From Macrostomum hystrix (lineage: Eukaryota; Platyhelminthes; Macrostomidae), in the NCBI GenBank assembly GCA_950097015.1, contig CATNEN010000012.1, positions 2,659,501 to 2,723,500 of the forward strand: a DNA stretch of 64,000 nucleotides, read 5' to 3'. The position numbers and the translations under genes are program-made. Numbering within the stretch: position 1 is the first letter of the stretch; the number at the start of each line of letters is the position of its first letter. The notes below the pieces were generated by a model. That model was not told where the DNA came from. It saw nothing but the letters and a program-made list of their open reading frames with translations, and did not search any database. Shown here piece by piece: positions 47,989 to 59,884 of this stretch.

Positions 47989-49842
47989 ATGTCCGACGAC
48001 TCAGCTGCGCCAGCCTTCAAGGTGGCGTTCGGCTTTCAACGGACCAAAACTGGCCGCCTAGCTGGTGAAGCGTCCGCCGATGTTCTAGTCGCCGACGATG
48101 CCGACGAGCGCAGGGGTGGCAAGCGCGGCCGCCAGCCAGTCGCCGAGCTCATCACCGCCATCGAGGGTGATCGAGTTGAACGACCAGACGGTCAGCTGGC
48201 TAGTGGTCTGGCTGGCGACGAGGAAGACAGCGGGCTGGTGGTGCCGCTGCTGGCTGACCGTCGCGACTGGTCGCTAGCGGCTAAGAAGCGAAAAAAGGCG
48301 GCAGCGGCAGACGAAGAGGACCCTGGGACTGACCAGCAGCTGACGAATGCCAGTCCAGCCGTGTTGGCCATCTTGGCCGAGTGTCGGAATGGCGGCGGCG
48401 GCGTCTCTTACACCGGCGCCGATGCAACTTCGTCTGATGCCACTATTGAAGTGCCGCTGCAGCCGAAGGAGGCGGAGTCGGAAGAGGACTCTGGCACGGA
48501 AGAAGTTAAAGACGCTGACTACAACGCTGTGCCAGTAGAATCTTTCGGATTGGCGGCTCTACGTGGCATGGGCTACAAAGGCACCGCTGCTGACCTGGCC
48601 AAGGAGTCCAGCCAGCGGGAGGTGCGACTCAGACCGCGCGGCCTTGGCCTGGGCGCCGACGGTCCCGAAACGGAGGCAAACGGGTGGGTGCACTTTTAGA
48701 TAGTTAGTTAACAGCGAATTCAAATGCCAGCTAGAACCTAGCATCAAATATCCGGTTAACGATTCCTGCTACTTTATTCACACACCTGTTGCTTGATTCA
48801 CACACCTGCTACTTGATTCACAAACCTGTTACTTGATTCTCACACCTGTTACTTGATTCTCACACCTGTTACTTGATTCTCACACCTGTTACTTGATTCT
48901 CACACCTGTTACTTGATTCTCACACCTGTTACTTGATTCTCACACCTGTTACTTGATTCTCACACCTGTTACTTGATTCTCACACCTGTTACTTGATTCT
49001 CACACCTGTTACTCGAGAGTGTCCAGTCTTTCTTATCGATTCACTTATCTGTCTAATAAATTTCTATCGTGCTCAGATTACGTCATTTAAGTGCGAATTT
49101 TTCAAGCTCTTTTCCTGCGAGTTCTTAACACAGCCTGTTAAATGCCCGCAGTAAGCAGCCACAGGCCGCCATAGGCCAGCTAGATGACAGCACTGGCGAA
49201 CAGCTTCAGTGGAAGTCGGGCAGCCGATGCCGTATAACAGCCGGTCGTGACGCCGGCCACTGCGGCACCCTGGTATCTGCCGACTCCAACGCCAGTCATT
49301 GGCTCGTGACCGTAGCTCAACTGTCCGACGAGGTGAAGTCCTACCCAATGTCCATCCTCCAGTTGATTAATCAGCGAGAATTCGACTCCGGTCGGCGGCT
49401 TTTGAACACTGGCCGCGTGGATCGATACAGGGCGCAGCAGGCTCGCCGTGGCTGGCTGCGCGCCGGCTGCCTTGTGAAAGTCTGCTCCAGCGGGCACCGG
49501 CTGTACGCCCGCCGTCTCCTAATTGTTGAAGAGCTTAACGACGGCGCCGCAGGTCGTTGTGTCGACGCCGCCGCCGCTGACGACCGAGTCGATCCTAAGT
49601 CGTCGACGGAACTGTCTGTCGATGACGTTGAATCGGTGGTGCCGCGGCGACGCGATGTTCGGGTGCTGATTGTCCGCGGCACCCTAGCCGGACAGCAGGG
49701 CCGCACAGTGGACGACGACAACAAAGACAATGGCCTGCGGAGCAATGGGCGGGTTCGCGTACGACTTCGGGAGTCCGGCGACGTAGTCACCCAGTTCCTG
49801 GACGATGTTTGCGAGTACCGGCGGCCGACTGCGTCTCGCTGA
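47989..49842 (+). CDS. GPKOW: GPKOW (G-patch and KOW motifs) splicing factor, 2 exons, 461 aa
   Basis: Spliceosome-associated RNA-binding protein, the metazoan counterpart of yeast Spp2, which recruits and activates the DHX16/Prp2 helicase. Exons 47989-48683 and 49152-49842 give 1386 nt with matching phase (donor GG then GTGGGT, acceptor CCCGCAG). The N-terminus begins MSDDSAAPAFKVAFGFQRTK and is followed by a basic segment (GGKRGRQP, KKRKK). The G-patch is YNAVPVESFGLAALRGMGYK (about 185-205), with the family hallmark RPRGLGLGA after it. Exon 2 encodes a first KOW (RITAGRDAGHCGTLVSADS), LQLINQREFDSG, a WLRAGCLVKV motif, and a second KOW (VLIVRGTLAGQQGRTV) before the CEYRRP end. Length is close to the human protein (about 476 aa). 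The intron contains a 19-bp minisatellite and a 42-bp array follows the stop. Confidence 0.92.
48775..49015. repeat. 19-bp minisatellite in the GPKOW intron
   Basis: About 12 copies of CACACCTGTTACTTGATTC/T, nearly perfect in the centre. Confidence 0.95.
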
Positions 49843-49859
49843 TTAGATTGCTCATCTAA

Positions 49860-50335
49860 TCCTGATGGATTGCTGTTCTCTCACTAGGGATTGCTAATCT
49901 GTCCATATGGATTGCTAATCTGTCCATATGGATTGCTGTTCTCTCACTAGGGATTGCTAATCTGTCCATATGGATTGCTGTTCTCTCACTAGGGATTGCT
50001 AATCTGTCCATATGGATTGCTGTTCTCTCACTAGGGATTGCTAATCTGTCCATATGGATTGCTAATCTGTCCATATGGATTGCATTTCTCTCACTAGGCA
50101 TTGCTAATCTGTCCATATGGATTGCTGTTCTCTCACTAGGCATTGCTAATCTGTCCATATGGATTGCTGTTCTCTCACTAGGCATTGCTAATCTGTCCAT
50201 ATGGATTGCTGTTCTCTCACTAGGGATTGCTAATCTGTCCATATGGATTGCTGTTCTCTCACTAGGCATTGCTAATCTGTCCATATGGATTGCTGTTCTC
50301 TCACTAGGCATTGCTAATCTGTCCCTTTGGATTGC
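49860..50335. repeat. 42-bp dimeric minisatellite after GPKOW
   Basis: About 11 copies of a 42-bp unit built from two diverged 21-mers, ATTGCTAATCTGTCCATATG(G) and ATTGCTGTTCTCTCACTAGG(G/C); some 21-mers occur alone. It starts 17 bp after the GPKOW stop, so it is probably transcribed in the 3' UTR; the first downstream AATAAA is near 50551. Open in one minus frame as a 14-residue repeat, not a gene. Confidence 0.94.
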
Positions 50336-50339
50336 TAAT

Positions 50340-51023
50340 CTTTCGAATTGGTTTGCTCATTTTTAGATTGATAATCTATTCCTTTGTGTCCATCAAGTGC
50401 ACTGCTTAAAATGAGACGGCACTTTTGCATGGTAAAGAGTGTTTTTCAACAATTTTGTACTAATTGTCTATATTTCTGTATAAAATTGGCATTTGAATGT
50501 ATCTATAATTTGCCTGCATTTCGTGTTTGCACAAAACGTTTGCCATAGGTAATAAATAATATATATAGTGCTTGTACTATGTACAATTACGTAAAACTAT
50601 GTGCAACTATTCGAATTCAGTTTCTGTGCATGTAAGCACACTCTTAGAAAATTAGACTTTCTCTTTTAGTCTATGTCACAAGCTCATTTAATCTGGGCAG
50701 AAATCCCATTTTATTATGTAAAAGATAAAGCATGACTTTTAGGGTTGTATTTGTTTAAATCGCGAGGGCCGAAAATCTCACTTAAATCTATGCTTTCAAA
50801 CTCCGGGATGTATTTTGATACAACCCGGAATATAGTTTGGGCCATAGACACTGAATTCTTCCGTATCATTCTAAAAAAACGTTTCTAAGCATAGTGAAAA
50901 TCTTGTTCATTAAATGTCTATGGTCCGCTTTGAGTCAACTATAGAATGGATTTAAAGCGAAACATGAGTAAAGCTGCGTTTTTTAGCCTTGTGAGCAAGC
51001 AGAAAATCTATTGCTAGAATAGA
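50340..51023. other. Spacer between GPKOW and the recombinase element
   Basis: A/T-rich, no exon recognised. An inverted pair CCATAGACA ... TGTCTATGG brackets about 90 bp (50842-50930). Confidence 0.5.
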
Positions 51024-52372
51024 ATGTTTATTAGGATTAATCCATTGATTGATTTATCTGCGGATTTTGTCGTCGATTATGATCCAAATGTTCTGTCCAC
51101 CGAAGATTTTGAGCGACTACTCAGCTCTGAAAATGATCTGAGTGATCCCTATGCGTTGCAAAAGTTACGTGAAGAGGAACGACAACAGTTGGAAGCCAGA
51201 GAGGGAGCTGAGTTTGGAGAAGGAATGCAAGTTGCACCACAAGTTACGGCTTCTGGGTCTTCAACTGCAGACGGAATCGAGTATGATGTTGAAGTGATAT
51301 TAAAGAAACTCAACGGCACAACAAAGTCGGTGAACACCGTCACTAGAAATCGCTCGGCGGTGAGTGTTTGACCGATGGAGACGCATATGACTGCAAGGCA
51401 TATGACTGCAGCCGCGACGTGCATAACTTGGACGATTCCGAGCTAAGCAAGTGTCTGTCCGTCTTTATTCACGAAGTGCGACGCGAAGATGGAATGAAAT
51501 ACCCTCCAAATTCACTGGTGTCACTGATTGCCGGCCTACAGCAGACAGTCCGTACAGTTCGTCGGGTCGACTTCTTCAGAGGTGAGGCATTTCACCTCGT
51601 AAGAGAAAGCTTGGATGCCGCTATGAAAATCGGTACAGAGGAAGGACTAGGACTAAACAAACAGCACGCAGAGATTGTCAGCTACGCAGATGAAGAGAAG
51701 CTGTGGGACAAGGTCCTGGGCAGCGAAACACCTGAGCAGCTATTAAGGACATTCTTCTATCTAAACGGTTTGCACTTTGCCCTTCGGGGTGGTCAGGAAC
51801 ACAGTCAGCTGTCCATTGACCAATTCCGCCTCGAGGACAGAAACGGCAAGATGTGCCTTGTATACAAGACAACCAAGACCAATGCAGGCGGTTTGAGTGA
51901 CACTCGCTACGAGCCAAAGGAGGTCATCCAGTTTCCCAACGAGACACCCTGCTCGCGTCTGTAATGTCTGTTTATGTCTGTAAGGCCGAGCGGCAACAAA
52001 CTGTTCTATTTGCTGCGCGCCAAGACGCCTACGCACATTTGGTTCTCCAGTCGACCGATCGGAAAAAACCAGTTAAGCAAATTTCTAGCCGACATGTGCA
52101 AAACGGCTGGTGTCCAAGGCAAGAAGACCAACCATAGTCTGCGCGCAACCTGCGCTACTAGACTTTATCAATCTGGTATCGAGGAACAACAGATAATGGA
52201 GCGCTCTGGACATCGGAGTGTCACCGGAGTGCGAACGTACAAGCGAACGTCGGATATTCAGATTTGTCATTCATCGGCAGTTTTGGACAACAAGAAGCTT
52301 TGTGAGGTTGCTAAGGCGTCTGGAGCCAGCAGCTTTGTCTTCAACAATTGCTCAGTAGCTATCAACAAATAA
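51024..52372 (+). pseudogene. Crypton-like tyrosine recombinase (DUF3504-type), disrupted
   Basis: DNA-transposon recombinase related to Crypton elements and their domesticated ZMYM/QRICH1/KIAA1958-type host proteins. A first block (51024-51360) is of unknown type. The second (from about 51399) has the family's helical core: DSELSKCLSVFIHEVRREDG and YPPNSLVSLIAGLQ. The catalytic set appears complete: Arg in LRGGQEHSQL, HSLR (HxxR), GHRS and the Tyr in GVRTYKR. One in-frame TAA at 51962-51964 splits the catalytic domain just before LFMSVRPSGNKLFYLL; frame continues unchanged after it. Blocks 1 and 2 are in different frames, joined either by a frameshift or by a very short intron (GTGAGT at 51361, AG at 51397-51398). 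The stop TAA at 52370-52372 lies inside an AATAAA. Terminal repeats not identified. Confidence 0.8.
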
Positions 52373-52374
52373 AC
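52369..52374 (+). terminator. Polyadenylation signal overlapping the recombinase stop codon
   Basis: AATAAA whose TAA is the stop of the recombinase frame. Compact 3' ends of this kind are common in mobile elements. Confidence 0.45.
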
Positions 52375-53740
52375 TAAAACTTCGCGTTATGTTGCCCCGA
52401 TAGTTTCAAATTTTGTCGCGATTGTACTTTTTTCGAATTCGTTGCGAGTGGGTGAACTTGCGGGTTTGGCGAAAAATACATCCCCGAAAAGCAAAGATAA
52501 CAGCCCGCTGTTGTGTCCATGGCTTTTTATGACTCTGAAAATTTGAAAGTAGGGATTCAAAGTTTATTGCGTTCAATTTACGAATACCAAAAGACTAGCT
52601 GCGCGTGGCAACAGTCAGAGGCTGTCTATGGTAAAGAGTGTCAGAACTGAGAGCTGACGAGACCAGTTGCTACGTAGTTAAAACCACAGATTCTATATTA
52701 CCTGTAATATAGAATCTGTGGTTAAAACAATGACCAAATTTTGGAGTTTCTGGTCAATCAGTTGAAAAAAGACATGCACTTCTGACCCACTGCAGATTGC
52801 ACAAAGATTGCTGTGCAACAAGCCACACCTTTTTAAACTCGTCAACAAATGGTATGAGGAATACGATTATCAAAAGCTGCTTATGCGCAGCGGGCCAACG
52901 CCAACAGTGGAGCGAACATGTGGATAGGAAACACTAGGGATCAGCAGCGGTTAAGAGGGCCCGCAATAAAATTCCGAAAAAAACGCTTGAAATGAATGAA
53001 ATAAAAACTTGACTGTAGAATTTTTATGTTCGATTAAGAGTTTAACTCACAATATAGAGTACGTATATGTAGCTAGCTATTCCCAGAGTGGTAAAAAAGT
53101 ATTTTATCAACAAAAATCTTCGGCAAGCAATCCTAATCTTCAGCAATCAGTTTTCGGCAAGCAATTTTAGTAAACCCACATTTTTCCGTGAAAATCAGCC
53201 CTAATAAATTTTTCAAGAAACAAAATTTCCCGTCTTTTTTCTTCTTGTGGTCCTTTGATACATTTTTTCATCAGTTTGAAATTTTGGTATAGCGAACAAT
53301 TAGATGACTTCTTAGTTAGTTCTCAAAAAGTGGTTTTGAATTTGTTACTTTAAATAATATAGAAATGTCTATAAATATGATTAATAAAAATATGTCACCG
53401 TTCGTTCATTTTCCATGCCTAAAGGTGTGAAGCGATATTGTGCTGAATTGGTTATTGGTTAAATAAGCTTCTTTACTTTCCGACTGACCGATGCAAATCG
53501 ACTGTCTGTTTGACTCAAAAGGGCACCAAATTTCGCGGGTGGGCAATCTTTGTCTATGGCATTCAACAGCCTATAGAATGTAACGAGGGGAAACCAAGTG
53601 CGAAAATGCGAAAGCGAGCAAAAAATAGCGCTTCATTCTTCTCTTTCCTCCACGGCAAAGACACGGATATCTAATTATTAGGCGGAACGTAGCTTTTCTT
53701 AAATTTGAACACAAAAATAACGATTGCTTTAGTAGACAAC
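52375..53740. other. Spacer downstream of the recombinase element
   Basis: A/T-rich sequence without a supported exon. Contains the perfect inverted repeat at 52682-52723. Confidence 0.5.
52682..52723. repeat. Perfect inverted repeat, 20-bp arms
   Basis: AACCACAGATTCTATATTAC, a 2-bp loop, then its exact reverse complement. It lies about 310 bp after the recombinase frame. Confidence 0.92.
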
Positions 53741-53805
53741 GGTATAATATATAGACAGTGGGATATGCTCGGCGCTGACGTCCTCGGTGTCAGCAGCCTG
53801 TGAGC

Positions 53806-55115
53806 ATGCTGACGCTACTCTCACGCAGGGACAATGTCGGCGTTGAAAACTTGGCCGAGAGCGGTGCCGCGGCATCGTCTGTCGCTACTGCCACTGCGCC
53901 ACGAGATGTTGTTAGAGACATAGATTCGGCCGATCTGCTTGGCGGAGTTCGTACCGGCCTTCGGGTGCCGCTGCCTCTCGGCTGGGCCCAGCTAGGCCTG
54001 GCGCTGTCCGGCCTGATCATTGTGATCACGTCCGCCTGCCTGGCTGCTGCTGGCGACAGATTCTATTGGTCCAACGTCTGGCCACTCTGGTGCTCGCTGT
54101 CTGTGAGTGCTAATTCCGCATGTTTTTCTTCGTCGTTAAAACGCGAATCGCATGCACTACTTACATACGCTCGAGTGGGTATGGCCCACAGGGTCCGTCA
54201 ATATTTGCACATTTTTATGCCAAAATGTACGCCAACCCCCCAAAATTTGCAGATGCTGCAGTGCGGCGTGTTGGCCCTGTGCTACGCTAGATTGCCACTG
54301 CGTAAACTGGTACCGCAATTCCATGCGACTCTGTATTCTGTACTCTGTAGAAAGAGCCTGTATTTATTGGGATTCCAAAGAGCCTGTATTTATGGGAATT
54401 TAAAAAGCATTTACTAATGGGATTTCAAAGAGCGTGTACTAATGGGATTTCAAAGAGCGTGTACTAATGGGATTTCAAAGAGCGTGTACTAATGGGATTC
54501 CAAAGAGCCTGTATTTATGGGAATTTAAAAAGCATTTACTAATGGGATTTCAAAGAGCGTGTACTAATGGTATTTCAAAGAGCGTGTACTAATGGGATTT
54601 CAAAGAGCGTGTACTAATGGGATTTCAAAGAGCGTGTACTAATGGGATTTCAAAGAGCGTGTACTAATGGGATTTCAAAGAGCGTGTACTAATGGGATTT
54701 CAAAGAGCGTGTACTAATGGGATTTCAAAGAGCCTGTCTTTTGGGGATGCGAAGAGCCTCATGGAAAAGCTCAATCTTGCCACCAACCAATCAGCTGGCC
54801 GCTTACCGGGTCGCCACTGCGCTAAGCCTACTCCTGCACTCCATCGGCCTCCTGCCGCTGCCGGCCAGCTCCAGGCCGACGCAACGCCTGCAGCAGCTGC
54901 GCACCGCCCAGTCGCTGCTGGTGGCTGCCGGCTGGTGCCTCCTGCTGGCCTGCAGCCTCTCTGATCTTTGCGTCGGCCGCAACGTCTGCCAGGTTGCTCA
55001 CATTTTCTGCCAAGCGACCTGCGGAACCGGGCGAGGCCGACGCACCGCCTCCTTGACGGAGATCAGCTACTCAGCCTCGGTGGATCGGGTGAGGGTGATT
55101 CATTCACAACCCTAG
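53806..55115 (+). CDS. Putative four-transmembrane protein, 3 exons, unknown family
   Basis: Model: 53806-54102, 54253-54309, 54795-55115 (225 codons, all phase 0). Exon 1 starts MLTLLSRRDN and ends with a strong donor (GTGAGT). It holds a cytosolic head and a first hydrophobic helix, LGLALSGLIIVITSACLAAA. Exon 2 adds MLQCGVLALC, exon 3 adds YRVATALSLLLHSIGLLPL and SLLVAAGWCLLLACSLSDLC, then a Cys/Arg-rich stretch (CQATCGTGRGRR). Four hydrophobic stretches suggest a tetra-spanning protein. The donor of exon 2 is weak (GTACCG); the alternative GTAAAC 8 bp earlier breaks frame. Exon 3 may splice onward at GTGAGG (after 55089), so the C-terminus is uncertain. A TATAATATAT lies about 60 bp upstream of the ATG. 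Intron 2 and the 3' flank carry minisatellites. Confidence 0.55.
54410..54735. repeat. 25-bp minisatellite in intron 2 of the four-TM gene
   Basis: About 13 copies of a 25-bp unit containing TGGGATTTCAAAGAGCGTGT then ACTAA. The first copies alternate with AGCCTGTATTTATGGGA variants. Confidence 0.94.
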
Positions 55116-55149
55116 GAGCTCGTGCAGTCATTTGACAGCACTCAATCTT

Positions 55150-55420
55150 GAACCTTGAACTCTTGAACTCAGAAACTCTAGGACTCACCCACAAACTCTA
55201 GAACTCACCCACGAACTCTAGAACTCACTCACAAACTCTAGAACTCACTCACAAACTCTAGAACTCACCAAAAACTCTAGAACTCACCAAAAACTCTAGA
55301 ACTCACCCACGAACTCTAGAACTCACTCACAAACTCTAGGACTCACTCACAAACTCTAGGACTCACTCACAAACTCTAGGACTCATTCACAAACTCTAGA
55401 ACTCACTCTGGAACCACTCG
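55150..55420. repeat. 19-bp minisatellite AACTCTAGAACTCACTCAC
   Basis: About 14 copies with ACCCACG and ACCAAA variants, just after the last four-TM exon in my model. Confidence 0.93.
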
Positions 55421-55429
55421 CGAACCAAT

Positions 55430-58310
55430 TGAGTTTGTGTCTTACCTGCTCTCCCGCAAATTCGCATATCCACTTTCAGTTAGACTTTTAGGGATAGAAC
55501 TCGAAGGTTGTCAAGGCAACAACTGCTAAAACGGCTTCTTTCGTCTGCATGGACACACCAATTTATTTTTTGACGCCAGTAATGAAAATGTGTTATTAAA
55601 TTTAATACGTTTTTCTAGGTATAAAAAAATATAGAAAAAACTTTCAAATTTGGCGGTCGTTGTCTATTTGTTTTGAACAAAAAGGGTGCCAAATAAACTG
55701 GAAGTAAATAAAGCATTGATTTTTACTGCACGATGTGAGCTGGAATTGAAATCGGATCTGAGTTGTAATGGTACTAAATATTCGACTAATTTAATTTGAA
55801 TTATAATGCGACTATGTACCTTTTTCGTGTTTAATAAGGGGCGTTTTGGCAGTAGTCCCTTGTACAAATTTCTGTGTGTTGGTGCAGTCAAATCTATGTA
55901 CAAAAAGTAACTTAACATCCTGGACCCATATGAAACACAAATTTTACATCCCCTAGCACATGCCATTATCAGGGCATCTGCTGTCCTCACTCACTCGTGT
56001 GTTCTGGCCCATTCTGAGCGATTAATAACCTGTTTAATCTAGAGAAAACATGTATTAAGTGTTGACGACTTCGTATTGCCTGAAGCTACATTTTTAGACA
56101 TTTAAGCTTGTGCTGAACCTGTGTATTCAATTAAGCATTAAAAGTAATTAAAGTTAAACTGGGACGTCATTGACTTATACCTGTTGAAGCTGAATTCAGT
56201 ATTAGCCCCGACAAGCAAGTTGTTGAGCAGAGAAGCACGACTTGAGCAGACTCTAGCCCAGGGCGGACTGATTTCCAGATTTAGTAGGATGGCTCAATAC
56301 AATAATTAATTTCGATTCGTCTGTTTAAGTTAAAGAGGACTATAATTCCATAGCTTCATTTCTCCCAATTGAAGGTACCCTTGTCTAATTCACAAATTTG
56401 AATGGCTTCGTATTAAAGTTAATGTCGTGCACAGTTTGCACTGAAGATAATAAAGCTATGAAATTTTATCAATGCTTTACAACGATAACTTCTCCAATTA
56501 ACGGTAGCTTTAACTTGTACTTGGCCTGTTGAAACGGCCAAGGTATCTTCGAAAAGTCACTTCGAAAATTAAGAACAAATAGATTGGTTTCGGACTGTTA
56601 ATGCCGAATGTAAAATGTCTGATGTAACTGACTACTCAAACTACGTTTCTCATCTGTTAAAACTGCCCATTGAAATATATTTGCTAAAATTGCTGCACCA
56701 AACTCATGTGCACTTTAACCTATTCAACTGCAAATGCAAGCAGTGACTAGTTAGTTTTAGTCAAAAATTGTCTGCGTACTTTCATCAAATATTTAATTCT
56801 GAAATCCTGAAGAACTTGCTAGCCTCCCATATGAAATACCAAAAATTCCCAAGAATCAAATATACCAGCATATAAAGTAAGGTCGTTTAGTAATATTAAA
56901 AATATTAAATATTAGATATTAGATAGTATTTAACTATTAGATAGTAATATTTAAAACTTCATGGAACCTTTATGAGCCCGGCCTCCCGGCCTCCCGGGCA
57001 TCACGCAGACGTTATGTGATTGTGAGCCAAGGTCAAGGTCATCTACTGACATACGAGTATAAGGAATACTTGTTGGATCACTCACGGGATGCGTGACAAG
57101 TGTCGCAACGCTTTATCTATAAACATCTTACGATCAGATGCGCATTTAAATTAGGTCGATTTTTAGTAATCTGTATGTTTCTTTCTTTATAAAAATTCCA
57201 TGGCCTGTTCTCGAAATCCTGCGACTATCAGCTCGCTAATTTGTATCGAATTTAATAATAACTCGCCAAGCAGTTAAACGCGGCATAGAAAACACGCAAT
57301 AGTCCTGATCAGTTTCAAAGCTTTGAGGATCGGCCTTGAAAGTTGTTTCATTGTTAAAATGAGCAGGGAATTGTAACTGATACTGTAAATCAAATTGCTC
57401 GGCGCAAAAATCTGTCGTCATATCGATAGTATCAATGTTTCTTTGCGGACCATTGTCCGGCCAAGGGCAAGGGTTATTGCCATTTCAGTTCAATAAAGCA
57501 AAAAATGTATCTGATTTACTGAAATTTCTATTCCCAGTATAGCTCCCTGCAATTTTATCCTGTTTTAATTTTTGTCTCTTAAAAATGTAACGAAACGCAA
57601 CCATTACCGTAGCGAAAATTCCAAGAAAGACCACACCCGCCCAGCAGTAAAACCGAGACGCTGCTCATCCATTTAGCATCCCTTGCTTGCTTGCCCATGT
57701 CATAAGACTATTTAGCCGCAATCTACGAGCTTTGGGCATACTCCCTCCTGTTTCATTTTATAGTTTTTGTCTTCCAGAGTTCAAACAGGCAAATAAGCTC
57801 TGTGTACTTACATATCCTAATGCAAACGACGTATAAAAACAAATGTTTAATATGAATGCAATGCCAATTGTCCTTTTGTCCTGTTGTAATCCAGCTACGG
57901 ATCCTGTTGCATTCCAGCTACGGATCCTGTTGCAATCAGCAACGGATCCTGTTGCATGTCAGCTGCTGATCTTAAATCATATAACACCCGAATACAAAAA
58001 AAATTGCATTAATTTTTTCGTATTTAGCAAAGACACAATTTGCAAGGTTTTGTAAAGCATTTTGTCTTGCACATGCAGATTGCAGGATCAGTTTCATCAC
58101 ATGGTGTAATTGCTGTCACTAAACCATTGCAATGCAGCGCTGGGTGCTGTGTGAAATACATGGGATAAGAAATTTGCAGACGGCAGGGCTGGGGGTTCGG
58201 GCGGGGCCTGGGTGGTTGGTGTAGCCTAAGGTTTGTATCGGGCCGACTTTGTCGTCACGCGCATCCGCTTCTCCACTTTCTCTTCATACTTCATCGATCG
58301 CGCACTAGGT
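55430..58310. other. A/T-rich region without supported genes
   Basis: Several open frames of 60-108 codons, none with splice context, motifs or codon bias. Contains a three-copy 22-23 bp repeat at 57880-57960 around CCAGCTACGGATCCTGTTGC. Confidence 0.55.
57880..57960. repeat. Three-copy ~22-bp repeat
   Basis: Three imperfect copies of AGCTACGGATCCTGTTGCAT. Confidence 0.8.
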
Positions 58311-58317
58311 CCATTTA

Positions 58318-58359
58318 ATGAATAGTGAGATGGTCATGGCAGCCGGTGCCGACTGCTGC

Positions 58360-58395
<36 letters not shown>

Positions 58396-58533
58396 GCCGC
58401 TGCTGCCCCTCCTCCAGTCTGTTGGACTCGACTGGAGACTCCAGAGCTCTTGTCTGGAACATTTGATGGATTATTTGTTAACAGCTGCCCATCCGTGTTC
58501 GCGCTAGGAGGTGTGAAGCTGTCAGAGCTCTAA
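58318..58533 (+). CDS. Doubtful 71-aa frame with (GCT)n tract
   Basis: A frame from 58318 contains about 14 consecutive Ala codons from a GCT trinucleotide run (about 58361-58400), flanked by MNSEMVMAAGADCC and CWTRLETPELLSG. No splice-supported extension, motif or second exon was found. It may be an exon, part of a UTR, or chance; the trinucleotide tract itself is certain. Confidence 0.25.
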
Positions 58534-58835
58534 GGCTTGGCGGTGAGCGCCATTCCTAATTCCTATTTTTTATTTATGATAGAATTGTGATAGAATTCAT
58601 CCATTTTGACGAATGGCTTTTCTCAGTCAGATCAGACACCATCGAAAGGCGACACCATTAGCCATGCTTTATACGCCCTCTTCAAGGGATCTGAATTTAA
58701 GAAAAAATATCGTAAAGAACGATTGAAATACATGATCCCTTATAATTGTCGAGTAGATCTTGAATTCTACTCGGCTTGTCACACTGACGTCTATAAAATA
58801 AGGGACCAGGCGCATTTTCGTTGTTGCCATGCGGT

Positions 58836-59340
58836 TCATACCTCCAGCTGCCTAAGCTGCTTCCATAGAAGCTGCTGCTCTCGCCGTTTGACAGCGTTGA
58901 AGGGGCGATGAATGTCGGGGTTGGTCGCAGATTCGCCGAACCTCTTGCGCAGTCGGGCCAGGGCTCGCTTGAAGTTCCCTTTGAAGAAGAAGATTGGATT
59001 AGGGCAATATAGGTCAATTTTGAATGCAGATTCTTGCGCATTTTTTTATTATTTGAGTAGGATAACTCACATGAGTAGCAGTAGTTTAGGTTAACGTTGT
59101 CCGGGCAGTCTGAAAGGTTTGTAGGAGCCTTCGCATCACTTGACGCTTTGGGACGCTTCTAGTTTCACTTTTAATTTGAATTTTAAGGCATCAGCATTGA
59201 ATAATAAGAATGAGCTCCTTTGAGCACCAACAGTGGATACTAGTCTCACCCGCCTGAGCGCTGGCCTGTCCCACCAAGCAGATCAGCAGGCAGATGGCCG
59301 CACAGCTGGCCACAAGCAGAGCTCTCCCAGGTCCTTTCAT
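58836..59340 (-). CDS. Small secreted peptide precursor, 3 exons, 90 aa
   Basis: Exons 59340-59250, 59109-59071 and 58978-58836 join to 273 nt, phases 1 and 1, each with good GT-AG borders. Exon 1 is a textbook signal peptide: MKGPGRALLVASCAAICLLI, then CLVGQASAQA. The mature part begins DCPDNVNLNYCYSWNFKRAL, with two Cys seven residues apart, followed by basic stretches RLRKRFG and KRRE that resemble prohormone-convertase sites, and ends KQLRQLEV. Size, signal and basic sites suit a neuropeptide or other secreted signalling peptide, but no known family is recognised. If the last GTATGA is instead a donor, the protein would extend further. No transmembrane segment beyond the signal. Confidence 0.65.
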
Positions 59341-59884
59341 TGTAGCTAATTGTCCTTTTGATGGCGGTCTGTGTCCGCACGGCTGTAGCCTTACCGGCGA
59401 CTTCAAAACTGATTCCTAATCTGGAAGCGAAGCGCGAATTCACTGCAATTCGCTTCGCGCTATTTTAGTCCCTTGCGAAGCTTGCGAGATTGTAGGGCCT
59501 CGCCGATTGGCCCATCTCTAGGATCAGAAGGTCTTTTAAGCCAGCTTGAGCTCAGTACGTCCATTGCTTTTCACGGAGGGGAAGGACTCAAGTTCCAGCT
59601 GTCCATTTTGATTGGATTAACAGAGCCGCCTACAGCGAGAGCAGCAGAGAATGGGGTCCAAAAAAAATAATTGCAGTTGCAGACATGGATTCATTTAACT
59701 AATAACTAGTGAATAAATCTAATATACTAAAAATGAAAAGTGTGTGTGTTTGTGTGTGTCAATTGACTCAATGTAAAAAGTGTTATTGTCGTTGTTCTGG
59801 CGAACGCGTTGTCCGATTTTCACGATTCCTTGTCAAAGAAAGAGGGCAAATATTTCTGGAGGTTTGGTAGCCTGGTTTTATGGA

